A stretch of DNA of 64,000 nt from Pseudomonas sp. gcc21 (GCF_012844345.1 NZ_CP051625.1:1426001-1490000), one strand, 5' to 3'. Counted from the first letter of the stretch, positions 44,927-54,614 are shown. A program made the numbers and translations. The notes: generated from the sequence alone by a model not told the origin.

Positions 44927-46015
44927 TTATGGCGCATCGTCGGACAGCACCGATTCGGCAGATTCACCGGGTTGCTGTTCGGCGATGATGCGAATCGGCT
45001 GACCAGACTGCACGCGGAAGTTGCCATGCGTGACGACCCGCTGCCCGGCTTCGAGCCCTTCTTCTACCTCCACGATGCCCGGCTCACGGGAACCAATCAC
45101 TACTTCACGGCGCTCAGTAATGAGCTGCCCGTCCCGCTCGTTTACCAGCATCACGAACTGTCTGCTGCCAAGCGGCAACAGCGCCTCTTCGGGTATCACC
45201 AGCGCCTCGCGCGTGGCACCGCGCAACCGCACCGACATCAACATACCGGGTCGCAGCACGCCTTCCGGATTCGGTAAGGTGGCACGCACCTCGACAGACC
45301 GGGTCGCCGGGTCGACTTCATTATCGAGCGCGGTGACCTCGCCAAGGAAGCTTGCATCCGGGAACGCCCGCGTCGTCGCAATGACTGTGCGGCCTGGAGC
45401 AACCTGGGAGAGTTTGATTTCGGGGATGCTGAAGTCGAGCTTCATCTGGCTATCGTCGTGCAGTCTGGCAACCAGGGTGCCGGGCGTCAGCAAGGTGCCG
45501 ACGCTGATCTGGCGAAGCCCCACCACACTATCGAAGGGCGCACGAATCTGCCGGTCCGCAAGTCGCGCTTCGACCGCCTGGAGTTGCGCGCGGGCAATGT
45601 CACGGTCGCGCGTCCAGTTTTCCAGTTCCTGTTGCGGCAGCACGCGGCGCTCGACCAGTCCGCGGGTGCGCTCGAGTTGACGCTCGGCATCCGCCAGCGT
45701 AGCGCGGGCCTCGTTCAGCTGAGCCTGTTGTTCACTGTTGGTCAGGGAAACCAGTAACTCACCCTTCGCCACCCGCTGACCATCATCGAAATGAATCGCC
45801 GACACGGTCTCGGTGATGTCAGCGGTGATATCAGCCGTTTCGCTGGCGCGCAGGGTACCCAGAGCTTCGATCTGGTTGGCCATTTCCCACTGCCGCACTT
45901 CGGCCACAGCCACCGCCAACGGCTCCTGTTCCGCCAGTATCGAAAAGCTCAGACTGCAGGCGACAAACAGAAGTAGATATTTCCAGGCTCCGATCGGTTT
46001 CGACATCCTCACCAT
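44927..46015 (-). CDS. RND efflux periplasmic adaptor subunit
   Basis: A 362-residue membrane-fusion protein with an N-terminal signal (YLLLFVACSLSFSILA), barrel-sandwich halves (DGQRVAKGELLVSLTNSEQQ; IRAPFDSVVGLRQISVGTLL), a short coiled coil (about 75-125) and a beta-barrel with GRTVIATTRAF. The frame may start at 46015 or at an ATG nine bases further in; the latter has almost no spacing to GTGAGG, so 46015 is given. It would couple the RND pump just downstream to an outer-membrane channel. Confidence 0.9.
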   Translation of the reverse strand: MVRMSKPIGAWKYLLLFVACSLSFSILAEQEPLAVAVAEVRQWEMANQIEALGTLRASETADITADITETVSAIHFDDGQRVAKGELLVSLTNSEQQAQLNEARATLADAERQLERTRGLVERRVLPQQELENWTRDRDIARAQLQAVEARLADRQIRAPFDSVVGLRQISVGTLLTPGTLVARLHDDSQMKLDFSIPEIKLSQVAPGRTVIATTRAFPDASFLGEVTALDNEVDPATRSVEVRATLPNPEGVLRPGMLMSVRLRGATREALVIPEEALLPLGSRQFVMLVNERDGQLITERREVVIGSREPGIVEVEEGLEAGQRVVTHGNFRVQSGQPIRIIAEQQPGESAESVLSDDAP

Positions 46016-46150
46016 CCCAATACTCGTGAACGAAACGGCTCACGTGCCGGTCATTGCCCACGCCCGCCACTGCCTTGTGCGCGGTCATCATAGCAAGGGA
46101 AATAGAGTCCGATCATCTTTCGTCACAATCTCGACGCGTGGCTCGCCTTT

Positions 46151-46178
46151 CCTGGGGTGTAGTGCGCCTGCGCTACGC
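46151..46178 (+). repeat. REP-like palindrome, variant core
   Basis: The core GTAGTGCGCCTGCGCTAC is at 46159-46176, with one G-T pair in the stem. It is the same variant as the inverted copy near 15812. The rest of the 306-bp gap between the adaptor gene and the hydrolase gene holds no feature I can support. Confidence 0.8.
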
Positions 46179-46321
46179 CGGATTTATCGGCACAATGAAG
46201 CTTGTCGATTAGTCCCGGCCACTGAACTACCGTGCTGCCGGGTACGAGCTGGGGCTCGAACCTTTGGGGAGGTGCCACTGGGAGCCTCGAACACCATGGG
46301 CTCGACAAACGGTTCCTAGCT

Positions 46322-47101
46322 TCAATCCTCCAGCGTTTCGCTGAAGAACTGGCGCATTGCTGTAAAGGCGCGCTCAGCGACCACAGGATGGTATTCATTC
46401 TTGCCGGGCGTATTGGCTGTCGGGTTGGTGAACGAATGCACCGCGCCGCCGTAGACGACTAATTGCCAGTCCACGTCGGCGCCGCGCATTTCCTGTTTGA
46501 AGGCTTCCACCTGTTCCGGCGGCACAGAAGGGTCTGCGTCACCGTGCAGGACCAGCACTGGTGTCTTGATGGATTCGGCGTCCTTCGGATTTGGCGTGTC
46601 CAGGTTGCCATGGAATGACACCACACCACCTATGTCAGTCCCCGAACGTGCCAGCTCCAGCACCGTCCCGCCGCCAAAACAGAAGCCGATCGCCCCTATG
46701 CGATTGGTATCCAGCGCCACCTGGTCAGCCTGCGATTTGAAGACATCCAGAACCGTATTAACCCGTTTGCGCATCAGGTCACGGTCCTTGCGCAGCGCAC
46801 CTGCCAGCTTACCGGCCTCCTCGGCATTGGCTGGTTGTTTGTCCTTGCCGTACATATCAGCCACAAACACCACGTAATCCGAACCGCCAGCGCGGTAGGC
46901 CTTCTTCGCAGAGTTCTCGGTCACGCCCATCCAGTTCGGCACCATCAGCAATCCGGGCCGCGGCTCGTTGGTGGCATCGTCGTAGACCAGCAAACCTTCA
47001 TAGGGCTCGCCATCGATCTCGTAGGAAACCGGCTCGGTTACCATCTCTGCCTGCGCAAGGCCGGCAGACGCCATCAACAACGTGGAAAGAGTTTTACGCA
47101 T
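46322..47101 (-). CDS. Dienelactone hydrolase family protein, exported
   Basis: A 259-residue alpha/beta hydrolase with a signal peptide (MRKTLSTLLMASAGLAQA). The nucleophile elbow is GFCFGGG, with Cys as nucleophile as in dienelactone hydrolase. The Asp is in LVLHGDADPSVP and the His in GGAVHSFTNP, completing the triad. An exported member is more likely to hydrolyse some other ester or lactone than the classical ring-cleavage intermediate. No aromatic pathway genes are nearby. It is divergent from the sdhB-like gene. Confidence 0.9.
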   Translation of the reverse strand: MRKTLSTLLMASAGLAQAEMVTEPVSYEIDGEPYEGLLVYDDATNEPRPGLLMVPNWMGVTENSAKKAYRAGGSDYVVFVADMYGKDKQPANAEEAGKLAGALRKDRDLMRKRVNTVLDVFKSQADQVALDTNRIGAIGFCFGGGTVLELARSGTDIGGVVSFHGNLDTPNPKDAESIKTPVLVLHGDADPSVPPEQVEAFKQEMRGADVDWQLVVYGGAVHSFTNPTANTPGKNEYHPVVAERAFTAMRQFFSETLED

Positions 47102-47282
47102 GGTGCGGTCCTTTGTCCGGGATTCATATCATTCAGAAGCATAGCCCAGGGATCTGCTGATGCAGTGCAGTCGTTGTTTCATGACTGCCGGGAGGTACCG
47201 CTTATGATCCATGCATGACCCGTTTGGAGCAGCCATACTGGGTGCACTCGCATCGACCATCTGCCGCACCAAGGATAACGAC

Positions 47283-47987
47283 ATGCAGGTCTCCATCTAT
47301 CGCTATCACCCTGAACACGACGACGCGCCGACCATGCAGCAATACGCTGTCGACGACGCGATGCGCGAAGGTATGGTGCTGGATGTGCTCATGCACCTGA
47401 AGAATCAGGATGATAGCCTCAGCTTCCGCCGTTCCTGCCGGGAAGGTGTATGTGGCTCGGACGGGATGAACATCAACGGCCGCAACCGCCTGGCCTGTAT
47501 CACCCGGGTGGCCGATGTTATTGACTCCAACGGCATGCTGACCCTTCGACCGCTCACAGGCATGCCGGTCATCCGCGATCTGGTGGTGGACCAGACGCAG
47601 TTCTTCAAGCAGTACCAGAAAATTCAGCCTTATCTCATCAATGACACGCCCACCACAGGGATGGAACGCCTGCAGAGTCCGGAAGACCGTGCCAAACTGG
47701 ATGGACTCTATGAATGCATCCTGTGTGCTTGCTGCTCATCAGCCTGCCCGTCCTACTGGTGGAATCCGGAGCGTTATATCGGCCCGGCCGGCTTGCTGAA
47801 TGCCTACCGGTTTCTGATCGACAGCCGCGACACCGCGACAGAAGAAAGGCTCAAGGAACTGGACGACCCGTTCAGCGTGTTTCGCTGCCGCGTGATTGGC
47901 AACTGCACAGATGTCTGCCCCAAGGGGCTCAACCCGATGGCTGCGATTGGCCGCATCAAGCTCATGCTGTTCAAAAGCGGAACCTGA
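47283..47987 (+). CDS. Succinate dehydrogenase iron-sulfur subunit, solitary copy
   Basis: A 234-residue SdhB homologue. The ATG at 47283 has AAGGA seven bases upstream. The 2Fe-2S ligands are in SCREGVCGSDGMNING...RLAC, the 4Fe-4S ligands in CILCACCSSACPSYWW and the 3Fe-4S ligands in CRVIGNCTDVCPKGLNP, so all three clusters can form. It closely resembles pseudomonad SdhB in length and motifs, but no sdhC, sdhD or sdhA is next to it: the hydrolase is upstream and 6-phosphogluconate dehydrogenase follows. It is either a second copy or one detached from its operon. Confidence 0.88.
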   Translation: MQVSIYRYHPEHDDAPTMQQYAVDDAMREGMVLDVLMHLKNQDDSLSFRRSCREGVCGSDGMNINGRNRLACITRVADVIDSNGMLTLRPLTGMPVIRDLVVDQTQFFKQYQKIQPYLINDTPTTGMERLQSPEDRAKLDGLYECILCACCSSACPSYWWNPERYIGPAGLLNAYRFLIDSRDTATEERLKELDDPFSVFRCRVIGNCTDVCPKGLNPMAAIGRIKLMLFKSGT

Positions 47988-48027
47988 GCCCAGCATCCAT
48001 TTCGCCTGTCATTTCCAGGAGATATCG

Positions 48028-48933
48028 ATGAAGCTTGGCATGATTGGCCTGGGACGCATGGGCGCGAATATGGCGCAACGCCTGCTTGCGGACGGACATG
48101 AAGTGGTTGGCCTGGACGCACAGCTCATGCCACGCCAGGCGTTCGAGCAGCAAGGCGGCCAGAGCGTGGAGTCACTACGCGCACTGCTACAACAATTACC
48201 CGCCCCCCGCGTGTTATGGCTGATGCTGCCTGCCGGCGCCATCACCCAGGCCATGATCGATGAGTTGCTGCCGCTGCTCGCACCTGGCGATACGCTGGTG
48301 GATGGCGGCAATTCTTTTTATCAGGACAGCGTCCGCCGCGCCCGGGAATACGCACAGCATCAGCTGAATTACCTGGACTGCGGCACCAGCGGCGGCGTTT
48401 GGGGATTGAAGGAAGGCTACTGCCTGATGATAGGCGGTGAGCGCAAAGCGGTCGAACAGCTGACCCCGCTGTTCCAGGCGCTAGCCCCCGCACCCGACCG
48501 TGGCTGGGCGCACGTCGGACCGCCCGGCGCCGGGCATTTCACCAAGATGATCCATAACGGCATTGAGTACGGCATGATGCAAGCCTATGCCGAAGGCTTC
48601 GCCATGCTAAACAAAAAGACGGAGTTCGAGCTGGACTTACATCAGATAGCCGACCTCTGGCGCGAAGGCAGTGTTGTCCGTTCATGGCTGCTCGATCTCA
48701 CGACTTCAGCACTGGAAACAAACCCGACGCTGGCCGGCATAGCACCCCATGTCAGCGACTCCGGCGAAGGCCGATGGGCAGCCGCCGAGGCCATTGCACT
48801 GGATGTATCGGCACCCGTCATAACCCTGGCCCTGCTCGAACGTTTACGCTCACGCGAAACCGACTCCTACAGCGACAAGCTCCTCGCTGCCATGCGTAAA
48901 GGGTTTGGTGGGCATGACATAACCCACAAATAA
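48028..48933 (+). CDS. 6-phosphogluconate dehydrogenase, short NAD-type
   Basis: A 301-residue enzyme of the short (GntZ/YqeC-like) class that oxidises and decarboxylates 6-phosphogluconate to ribulose 5-phosphate. It begins MKLGMIGLGRMGANMAQRL, starting at ATG 48028 after CCAGGAGA. The catalytic GGNSFYQDSVRR, GTSGGVWG and the Lys in HFTKMIHNGIEYGMMQ are present. It is shorter than the 470-residue Gnd of enterobacteria. It follows the sdhB-like gene by 40 bases. Confidence 0.9.
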   Translation: MKLGMIGLGRMGANMAQRLLADGHEVVGLDAQLMPRQAFEQQGGQSVESLRALLQQLPAPRVLWLMLPAGAITQAMIDELLPLLAPGDTLVDGGNSFYQDSVRRAREYAQHQLNYLDCGTSGGVWGLKEGYCLMIGGERKAVEQLTPLFQALAPAPDRGWAHVGPPGAGHFTKMIHNGIEYGMMQAYAEGFAMLNKKTEFELDLHQIADLWREGSVVRSWLLDLTTSALETNPTLAGIAPHVSDSGEGRWAAAEAIALDVSAPVITLALLERLRSRETDSYSDKLLAAMRKGFGGHDITHK

Positions 48934-48997
48934 AGCGCTACCGGGATCGCCGCAACCCAGCGCAACCCCTGCGTCGAGTACTCGCTCTGTCTCATTT

Positions 48998-49128
48998 TGT
49001 GGGAGGGGCGACCCGCCGCGATTGTGTCTGAAAGACACCTTGGGGTTTTATTTCAGACAATAAAACAACTGGCCTATCGGCCAGATCGCGGCGGCGGTTC
49101 GGCGTCCCGATCGCCCCCTCCCGCAACA
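48998..49128. repeat. Inverted pair of a second REP type
   Basis: The left arm TGTGGGAGGGGCGACCCGCC (48998 on) and right arm, which reads TGTTGCGGGAGGGGGCGATC from 49128 backwards, share a G-rich head and a CCGCCGCGATC tail. This is the common pseudomonad GGAGGGGCGA-type repeat. Between them is an AT-rich spacer with a hairpin (GTCTGAAA/TTTCAGAC) at 49025-49058. Confidence 0.7.
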
Positions 49129-49203
49129 TAGCGCCGTGCCATCATCAAACATACCAAACATGTCATGCTCCGCGACAGCACACCCTACCAGCAACAAGGC
49201 ACC

Positions 49204-49402
49204 CCCTGGGGCTGTAGCGCGCCTGCGCTACGGCAATCCATCCGATACGCACGGCCGCTGCAGACACCACTCACACCAGCGAGCCAACATACGAATCCGC
49301 GCCAACCCCGGCGTCGCGTCCGAACGCGGCCCGAGGCGCTCGACACCCCCAGGGAAAAACACGCCGCCCACACCCTGGGGCTGTAGCGCGCCTGCGCTAC
49401 GG
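49204..49402 (+). repeat. Two REP-like palindromes before htpG terminator
   Basis: Cores at 49214-49231 and 49383-49400, both GTAGCGCGCCTGCGCTAC and followed by GGCAATCCATCCGA. The GCGTCCGAACGCGGCCCGAG module lies between them at 49310-49342. With the inverted pair at 48998 they account for the 577-bp gap after the 6-phosphogluconate dehydrogenase gene. Confidence 0.85.
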
Positions 49403-49457
49403 CAATCCATCCGACACACCCTATCTCACAAACCAACAATCAAAACCAACCACCCAC

Positions 49458-49488
49458 AAAAAAGCCCGAACACTCTCATGTCCGGGCC
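49458..49488 (-). terminator. Rho-independent terminator of htpG
   Basis: On the minus strand GCCCGGACA (49479-49487) pairs with TGTTCGGGC (49464-49472) with one G-T pair, then TTTTTT. It lies about 23 bases after the htpG stop. Confidence 0.88.
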
Positions 49489-49510
49489 TCGATACCACCA
49501 GAGCGGTAGC

Positions 49511-51415
49511 TTACTTACTAAGCTCCACCAACAAAGCATTCAGCCGACGCACATAAGTGCCGGGATCCTGCAGGCTCTCACCCGCAGCCAAAGCCGCCTG
49601 ATCAAACAGGATATTCGTCAGATCACCGAAGCGCTCTTCGTCCTGCTCACTGTCCAGCTTTTCCAGCAGCGGGTGGGCAGGATTGATCTCCAGAATCGGC
49701 TTGCTCTCAGGCGCTTGCTGCCCGGTCGCCTCCAGAATCTTGCGCATCTGCAGGCCCATACCGTCCTCGACCACTACCAGCACCGCCGGTGAATCGGTCA
49801 GGCGGTGAGAGACCTTCACGTCCTCGACATTTTCCTTGAGCACGTCCTTGATGCGCTGCACCAGATCCGCCTTGGCCTTGGCCGCTTCTTCCTGAGCCTG
49901 CTTGTCTTCCTCGCCTTCCAGCTTGCCGAGATCCAGATCGCCACGGGCGATATCGACGAACTGCTTGTCCTTGTATTCGGTCAGATGGCTCATCAGCCAC
50001 TCGTCGATACGATCGGTCAGCAGCAGCACTTCGATGCCTTTCTTGCGGAAGATCTCCAGGTGCGGACTGTTCTTGACCTGACTGTGGCGCTCGCCGGTCA
50101 GATAGTAGATCTTGTCCTGACCTTCCTGCATGCGCTCGATGTAAGTGTCCAGACCAACCACTTCACTGTCATCATTCTGCTGAGTCGAAGCGAAGCGCAA
50201 CAGGCCAGCGATCTTCTCACGGTTGGCAAAATCTTCCGCCGGGCCTTCCTTGATCACGCTACCGAAGCTCTTCCAGAACTTCTTGTACTCTTCCGGATCC
50301 TTCTTCGCCAGCTTCTCCAGCATATCCAGCACACGCTTGGTCAGCGCAGACTTCATGCTGTCGATGGCCGGGTCCTTCTGCAAAATCTCCCGCGATACGT
50401 TCAGCGACAGATCATTGGAGTCCACTACACCCTTGATGAAGCGCAGGTACAAGGGCAGGAACTGCTCGGCGTCATCCATGATGAACACGCGCTGAACGTA
50501 CAGTTTGAGGCCACGGGGCGCTTCGCGCTGATACAGATCAAAGGGCGCACGGCCAGGCACGTACAACAGCGAGGTATATTCCAGCTTGCCTTCAACCTTG
50601 TTATGGCTCCAGGTCAGCGGGTCCTCAAAGTCATGGGCAACGTGCTTGTAGAACTCCTGGTATTCCTCGTCCTTGATGTCGGTACGCGAACGGGTCCAGA
50701 GCGCGCTGGCACGGTTGACGGTCTCCCATTCAACCTCGGTGGGCTTGTCTTTTTCCTCGCCATGATGCTGCTTGGGCAGCTCAATCGGCAGAGAGATGTG
50801 ATCGGAGTACTTCTTGATCACATTGCGCAGGCGCCAGCCATCGGCAAACTCACCTTCACCGGACTTGAGGTGCAATACGATGCGGCTACCACGCTCCGGC
50901 TTCTCGATGGTCTCGATGGTGAAGTCGCCTTCCCCAGCGGATTCCCAACGCACACCCTGGGACGCATCCAGACCAGCGCGACGGGTAAAGACTTCAACCT
51001 TGTCGGCAACGATAAAGGCACTGTAGAAACCCACACCGAACTGACCGATCAGGCTCGCATCCTTCTTCTGGTCGCCGGTCAGCTGCTGCATGAAGGCGGC
51101 GGTGCCGGATTTGGCGATGGTGCCGAGGTTCTCGATCACTTCATCACGGGACATGCCGATGCCGTTGTCCTCGATGGTCAGCGTTTTGGCTTCTTCATCA
51201 CCGCTGATACGAATGCGCAGGTCAGGCTGGTTTTCCAGCAGATCAGGGTTGGCAATGGCTTCGAAACGCAGCTTGTCGGAGGCATCCGATGCGTTGGAAA
51301 TCAATTCGCGAAGGAAGATCTCCTTGTTCGAATACATCGAGTGAATCATGAGGTGCAGCAGCTGCTTCACCTCAGTCTGAAATCCGAGCGTTTCCTTATG
51401 GGCTTCCACGGTCAT
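49511..51415 (-). CDS. htpG: Chaperone protein HtpG (Hsp90)
   Basis: A 634-residue Hsp90. The N-terminal GHKL ATPase has [35 protein letters not shown] and [11 protein letters not shown]; the middle domain and C-terminal dimerisation domain follow at the usual lengths (E. coli HtpG has 624 residues). It refolds client proteins in the cytoplasm with DnaK. A canonical sigma-32 promoter lies 75 bases upstream. It sits beyond the polysaccharide locus, on the same strand. Confidence 0.98.
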   Translation of the reverse strand: MTVEAHKETLGFQTEVKQLLHLMIHSMYSNKEIFLRELISNASDASDKLRFEAIANPDLLENQPDLRIRISGDEEAKTLTIEDNGIGMSRDEVIENLGTIAKSGTAAFMQQLTGDQKKDASLIGQFGVGFYSAFIVADKVEVFTRRAGLDASQGVRWESAGEGDFTIETIEKPERGSRIVLHLKSGEGEFADGWRLRNVIKKYSDHISLPIELPKQHHGEEKDKPTEVEWETVNRASALWTRSRTDIKDEEYQEFYKHVAHDFEDPLTWSHNKVEGKLEYTSLLYVPGRAPFDLYQREAPRGLKLYVQRVFIMDDAEQFLPLYLRFIKGVVDSNDLSLNVSREILQKDPAIDSMKSALTKRVLDMLEKLAKKDPEEYKKFWKSFGSVIKEGPAEDFANREKIAGLLRFASTQQNDDSEVVGLDTYIERMQEGQDKIYYLTGERHSQVKNSPHLEIFRKKGIEVLLLTDRIDEWLMSHLTEYKDKQFVDIARGDLDLGKLEGEEDKQAQEEAAKAKADLVQRIKDVLKENVEDVKVSHRLTDSPAVLVVVEDGMGLQMRKILEATGQQAPESKPILEINPAHPLLEKLDSEQDEERFGDLTNILFDQAALAAGESLQDPGTYVRRLNALLVELSK

Positions 51416-51489
51416 GTTGCTTGATCTCCATCAGGTTCATCTATGGCTTGGCCTGTCCGAGCTAAGCCCGGAGCGGCGAGATGAACCCT

Positions 51490-51518
51490 TGATGGGGACG
51501 GCGCCTGATTATTTCAAG
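51490..51518 (-). promoter_or_regulatory. Sigma-32 heat-shock promoter of htpG
   Basis: On the minus strand CTTGAAA (51512-51518), a 14-base spacer and CCCCATCA (51490-51497) match the RpoH consensus (CTTGAAA-N11-15-CCCCATNT) at nearly every position. The predicted transcript has a leader of about 68 bases. Confidence 0.92.
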
Positions 51519-51548
51519 ACGCCTTGAGGGGATACAGCGAGGAAAATC

Positions 51549-53552
51549 TTAATCGACTGCGCGACGGTGATGCTCGTACAGCAGATCGACGATACCGTTG
51601 CTAGGCTTGTAGCCCTGTACAGTCTTCAGCAGCAACTCACGAATGGTGTCGTAATCATCCTCCCGCACCGCCTGGCGGATGGTATTGAGGACCGGCAACA
51701 GCTCACTCCACGGCAACAGCGCCTCATTGGCCTTGCGGATTTTCGGATGCGCCGTTTCCTTCGGATTGTCGCCGATCAGCAGCTCTTCATACAGCTTCTC
51801 GCCGGGACGGAGGCCGGTGAAAGCAATCTCGATGTCACCGTTCGGATTCTCTTCATCCTTAACCGACAGACCAGACAGCAAAATCATCTTCTTCGCAAGA
51901 TCGACGATATTCACCGGCTCGCCCATATCCAGCACAAATACATCACCGCCCTCACCCATGGCACCGGCCTGGATGACGAGCTGCGCCGCTTCGGGGATGG
52001 TCATGAAGTAGCGAGTAATCTTCTGATGGGTCACCGTGATCGGGCCGCCCATACGGATCTGGTTACGGAACAGCGGTATCACCGAACCGGACGACCCCAG
52101 CACATTACCGAAGCGCACCATACTGAACCGTGTGCGATTCAAGTGTTTCACCGACGGATCCTCGTTCCACAGATTGGGCGCTTGCTCTGCGCTCAGTCCT
52201 TGCAATACCAGCTCTGCCATACGCTTGGTCGAGCCCATTACATTGGTCGGTCGTACTGCCTTGTCAGTGGAAATCAGTACAAAATTCTCAACCTGGCAAC
52301 GGATAGCCGCCTGGGCCACGTTCAATGTACCGAACACATTATTCATGATCCCTTCGGCAACATTGTGCTCAACCAGCGGCACATGTTTATACGCTGCGGC
52401 ATGGTAGATCGTCTTGATACTCCAGGCACTGATCACGTGTCGCAGCCGCGTGCTGTTGCGGATTGAGCCCAGTATCGGCACCAGATTTACTTCGAAATCA
52501 CAGGTCCTCAGGAAGTTCTCGAGCTCGCCATGTATTGCATAGAGCGCGAACTCGCTGTGTTCGAACAGCACCAAAGTAGTGGGACGTGACGTCATGATCT
52601 GGCGGCATAGCTCACTGCCGATCGAGCCGCCCGCACCAGTAACCATGACAGCCTTGCCTTTGATGCAGCGCTCAAACAACGAAGCTTCCGGCGGCACTGC
52701 GTCCCTTCCGAGCAGGTCGGCGATATCCACTTCCTGCAGGTCATCTACCTTGACTTTGCCACTGGCGATATCGCATAAACCCGGGATGGTTTTTACGTGC
52801 AACGGGTACTGCTGCAGGTTTGCCAACACCTGCTGCCGATGCGCACGGGTTGCCGAGGGAATGGCCAGAAATAACTCTTCCGCACCCGTAGAGTCGATCA
52901 TGCGATCGATATCAGTAGCACTGAATACTGGTAAACCGGACACAGTCCGCGCCGCAAGAGCCGGGTTATCATCCACAAATGCCACGGGCTTATACAAACG
53001 GCCCACCTTGATTGACGCCAGCAACTGATTGCCTGCTGCGCCAGCCCCGTAGATGGCGATGGGCTTGCCCGCCATCTCCTTGTGCAGCATTTCGTGAGCA
53101 ATTTGCTTGCCTGCGGTAAACCAATGCCCCGTGAAATATTCGCGAGCAACAAGACGCAGCCCGCCAAGCATGCCCAGACTCAGACACCAGTACATGAATA
53201 AAATGGATCGCGACTGGAACAGGTCCATACCCGACACTCGCAATGCCATTACTGCGATCACCAAGCCAATAAAAGCAGCGGTCACCGCCCGGAATATGCA
53301 CTTCAGCGCATCGTTGCCGAAATACCGCATCACTGCGCGATACATGCCCATGCGCACATAAAACGGGACAGAAACCAGAGGAGCCAGCACGAACAGCCAA
53401 CCCTGGCTACCCTCCGGCCATATCCATCCTTCCGGACCCAGGCGAATCACAAAAGCTATCCATAACGCAGCCCACATCAAGACCACATCGGCAACAATCT
53501 GAAGACTACGTTTCTGGCCGTAGCTCAAACCAATCAGTTTTTCCTTGATCAT
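51549..53552 (-). CDS. Nucleoside-diphosphate-sugar dehydratase, WbpM/CapD family
   Basis: A 667-residue membrane-bound enzyme. The start is the ATG at 53552, with AAGG upstream. Four membrane helices lie in the first 150 residues, then a Rossmann-like domain (YGAGAAGNQLLASI) and the SDR catalytic domain with GAGGSIGSELCRQI and NVMGSTKRMAE, whose Met-Lys replaces the classical Tyr-Lys as in UDP-GlcNAc 4,6-dehydratase WbpM. It would start synthesis of a 6-deoxy amino sugar such as QuiNAc or FucNAc. Its position at the end of the polysaccharide locus parallels wbpM in P. aeruginosa O-antigen loci. Confidence 0.92.
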   Translation of the reverse strand: MIKEKLIGLSYGQKRSLQIVADVVLMWAALWIAFVIRLGPEGWIWPEGSQGWLFVLAPLVSVPFYVRMGMYRAVMRYFGNDALKCIFRAVTAAFIGLVIAVMALRVSGMDLFQSRSILFMYWCLSLGMLGGLRLVAREYFTGHWFTAGKQIAHEMLHKEMAGKPIAIYGAGAAGNQLLASIKVGRLYKPVAFVDDNPALAARTVSGLPVFSATDIDRMIDSTGAEELFLAIPSATRAHRQQVLANLQQYPLHVKTIPGLCDIASGKVKVDDLQEVDIADLLGRDAVPPEASLFERCIKGKAVMVTGAGGSIGSELCRQIMTSRPTTLVLFEHSEFALYAIHGELENFLRTCDFEVNLVPILGSIRNSTRLRHVISAWSIKTIYHAAAYKHVPLVEHNVAEGIMNNVFGTLNVAQAAIRCQVENFVLISTDKAVRPTNVMGSTKRMAELVLQGLSAEQAPNLWNEDPSVKHLNRTRFSMVRFGNVLGSSGSVIPLFRNQIRMGGPITVTHQKITRYFMTIPEAAQLVIQAGAMGEGGDVFVLDMGEPVNIVDLAKKMILLSGLSVKDEENPNGDIEIAFTGLRPGEKLYEELLIGDNPKETAHPKIRKANEALLPWSELLPVLNTIRQAVREDDYDTIRELLLKTVQGYKPSNGIVDLLYEHHRRAVD

Positions 53553-53597
53553 AGAGACCTTGTTTCGCACTTGGAGCATTCCATTACACGGGAGGAT

Positions 53598-54614
53598 TTA
53601 TTTATAACCTTGCGGATTGCCTTCCTGCCATCGCCAGGCATCAACACACATTGCTTCCAGGTTTAACTTGGCTGACCAGCCCAGCTCGGCTGCTGCACGC
53701 TGTGGATCAGCGTAACAGCTGGCCACATCGCCCGGCCGACGGTCGGAAATCACGTAATCCAATGTCTTACCGCAAGCCTTTTCGAACGCCTTGAGCATAT
53801 CGAGCACCGAGTAGCCGATACCTGTGCCAAGATTGAATGCCCTAATACCTGCTTGGGCGTTCAACCATTCCAGTGCACGCACATGCCCGTCAGCCAGATC
53901 CATTACATGAATGTAGTCGCGAACGCCGGTTCCGTCATGTGTTGGATAGTCGCCACCGAACACATTCAGCCGTTCACGACGGCCGACAGCTACCTGAGCT
54001 ATATAGGGCATCAGATTATTGGGGATATCTGCAGGATCCTCCCCTATGAGACCAGACGGATGCGCCCCCACGGGATTGAAATACCGCAGCAATGCAATAT
54101 TCCATCCGAGATCAGACGCATGCAGATCCCCCAACAGTTCTTCAATCATGAGCTTGGAGCGACCATAAGGGTTGGTCGCGCTGGTAGGAAAGGCTTCGTT
54201 GATTGGAAGGGTGGCTGGATCACCGTAAACCGTCGCGGATGAGCTGAACACGAGGTTCTTGACGTCGGCGCGTCGCATCGAGTCACACAAAACGACAGTC
54301 CCGCTTACATTGTTATGGTAATAACGCAGCGGCTGCGCAACAGATTCACCCACGGCTTTCAAACCGGCGAAGTGAATGACGGCATGAATTTCATTGGAGG
54401 AGAACACATTATCGAGCAGCGGCGCGTCGTTGATGTCGCCCTCGATAACCGATACCGTTTTGCCAGTGATTTGCTCGACCCGGCGCGTAGCCTCGGGGCT
54501 GCTATTGCTGTAATTGTCCAGCACCAGCACCTGATATCCCGCTTCAAGCAGCTTGATACAGGTATGCGAACCGATATAACCGGCACCGCCGGTCACGAGA
54601 ATGGTTTTGCTCAT
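53598..54614 (-). CDS. galE: UDP-glucose 4-epimerase
   Basis: A 338-residue extended SDR, the same length as E. coli GalE. The NAD motif is VTGGAGYIGSH at residues 6-16, the catalytic Ser is in SSSATVYGDP and the Tyr-Lys pair in TNPYGRSKLMIEEL. It interconverts UDP-Glc and UDP-Gal, or the N-acetyl forms, for polysaccharide assembly. The start is the ATG at 54614. It stands 102 bases after the phosphomannomutase stop, so it may have a promoter of its own. Confidence 0.93.
   Translation of the reverse strand: MSKTILVTGGAGYIGSHTCIKLLEAGYQVLVLDNYSNSSPEATRRVEQITGKTVSVIEGDINDAPLLDNVFSSNEIHAVIHFAGLKAVGESVAQPLRYYHNNVSGTVVLCDSMRRADVKNLVFSSSATVYGDPATLPINEAFPTSATNPYGRSKLMIEELLGDLHASDLGWNIALLRYFNPVGAHPSGLIGEDPADIPNNLMPYIAQVAVGRRERLNVFGGDYPTHDGTGVRDYIHVMDLADGHVRALEWLNAQAGIRAFNLGTGIGYSVLDMLKAFEKACGKTLDYVISDRRPGDVASCYADPQRAAAELGWSAKLNLEAMCVDAWRWQEGNPQGYK

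Noticed and set aside
46213..46265. tRNA-like fragments (GGTAGTTCAGTGG and GGTTCGAGCCCC on the minus strand)
   Set aside because: The T-stem does not pair (AAAGG against CCCAG), the order of arms is wrong and no anticodon arm is present.
49805..51424. 539-codon open frame antisense to htpG
   Set aside because: It mirrors the codon pattern of htpG on the opposite strand, and htpG is unambiguous with promoter and terminator.
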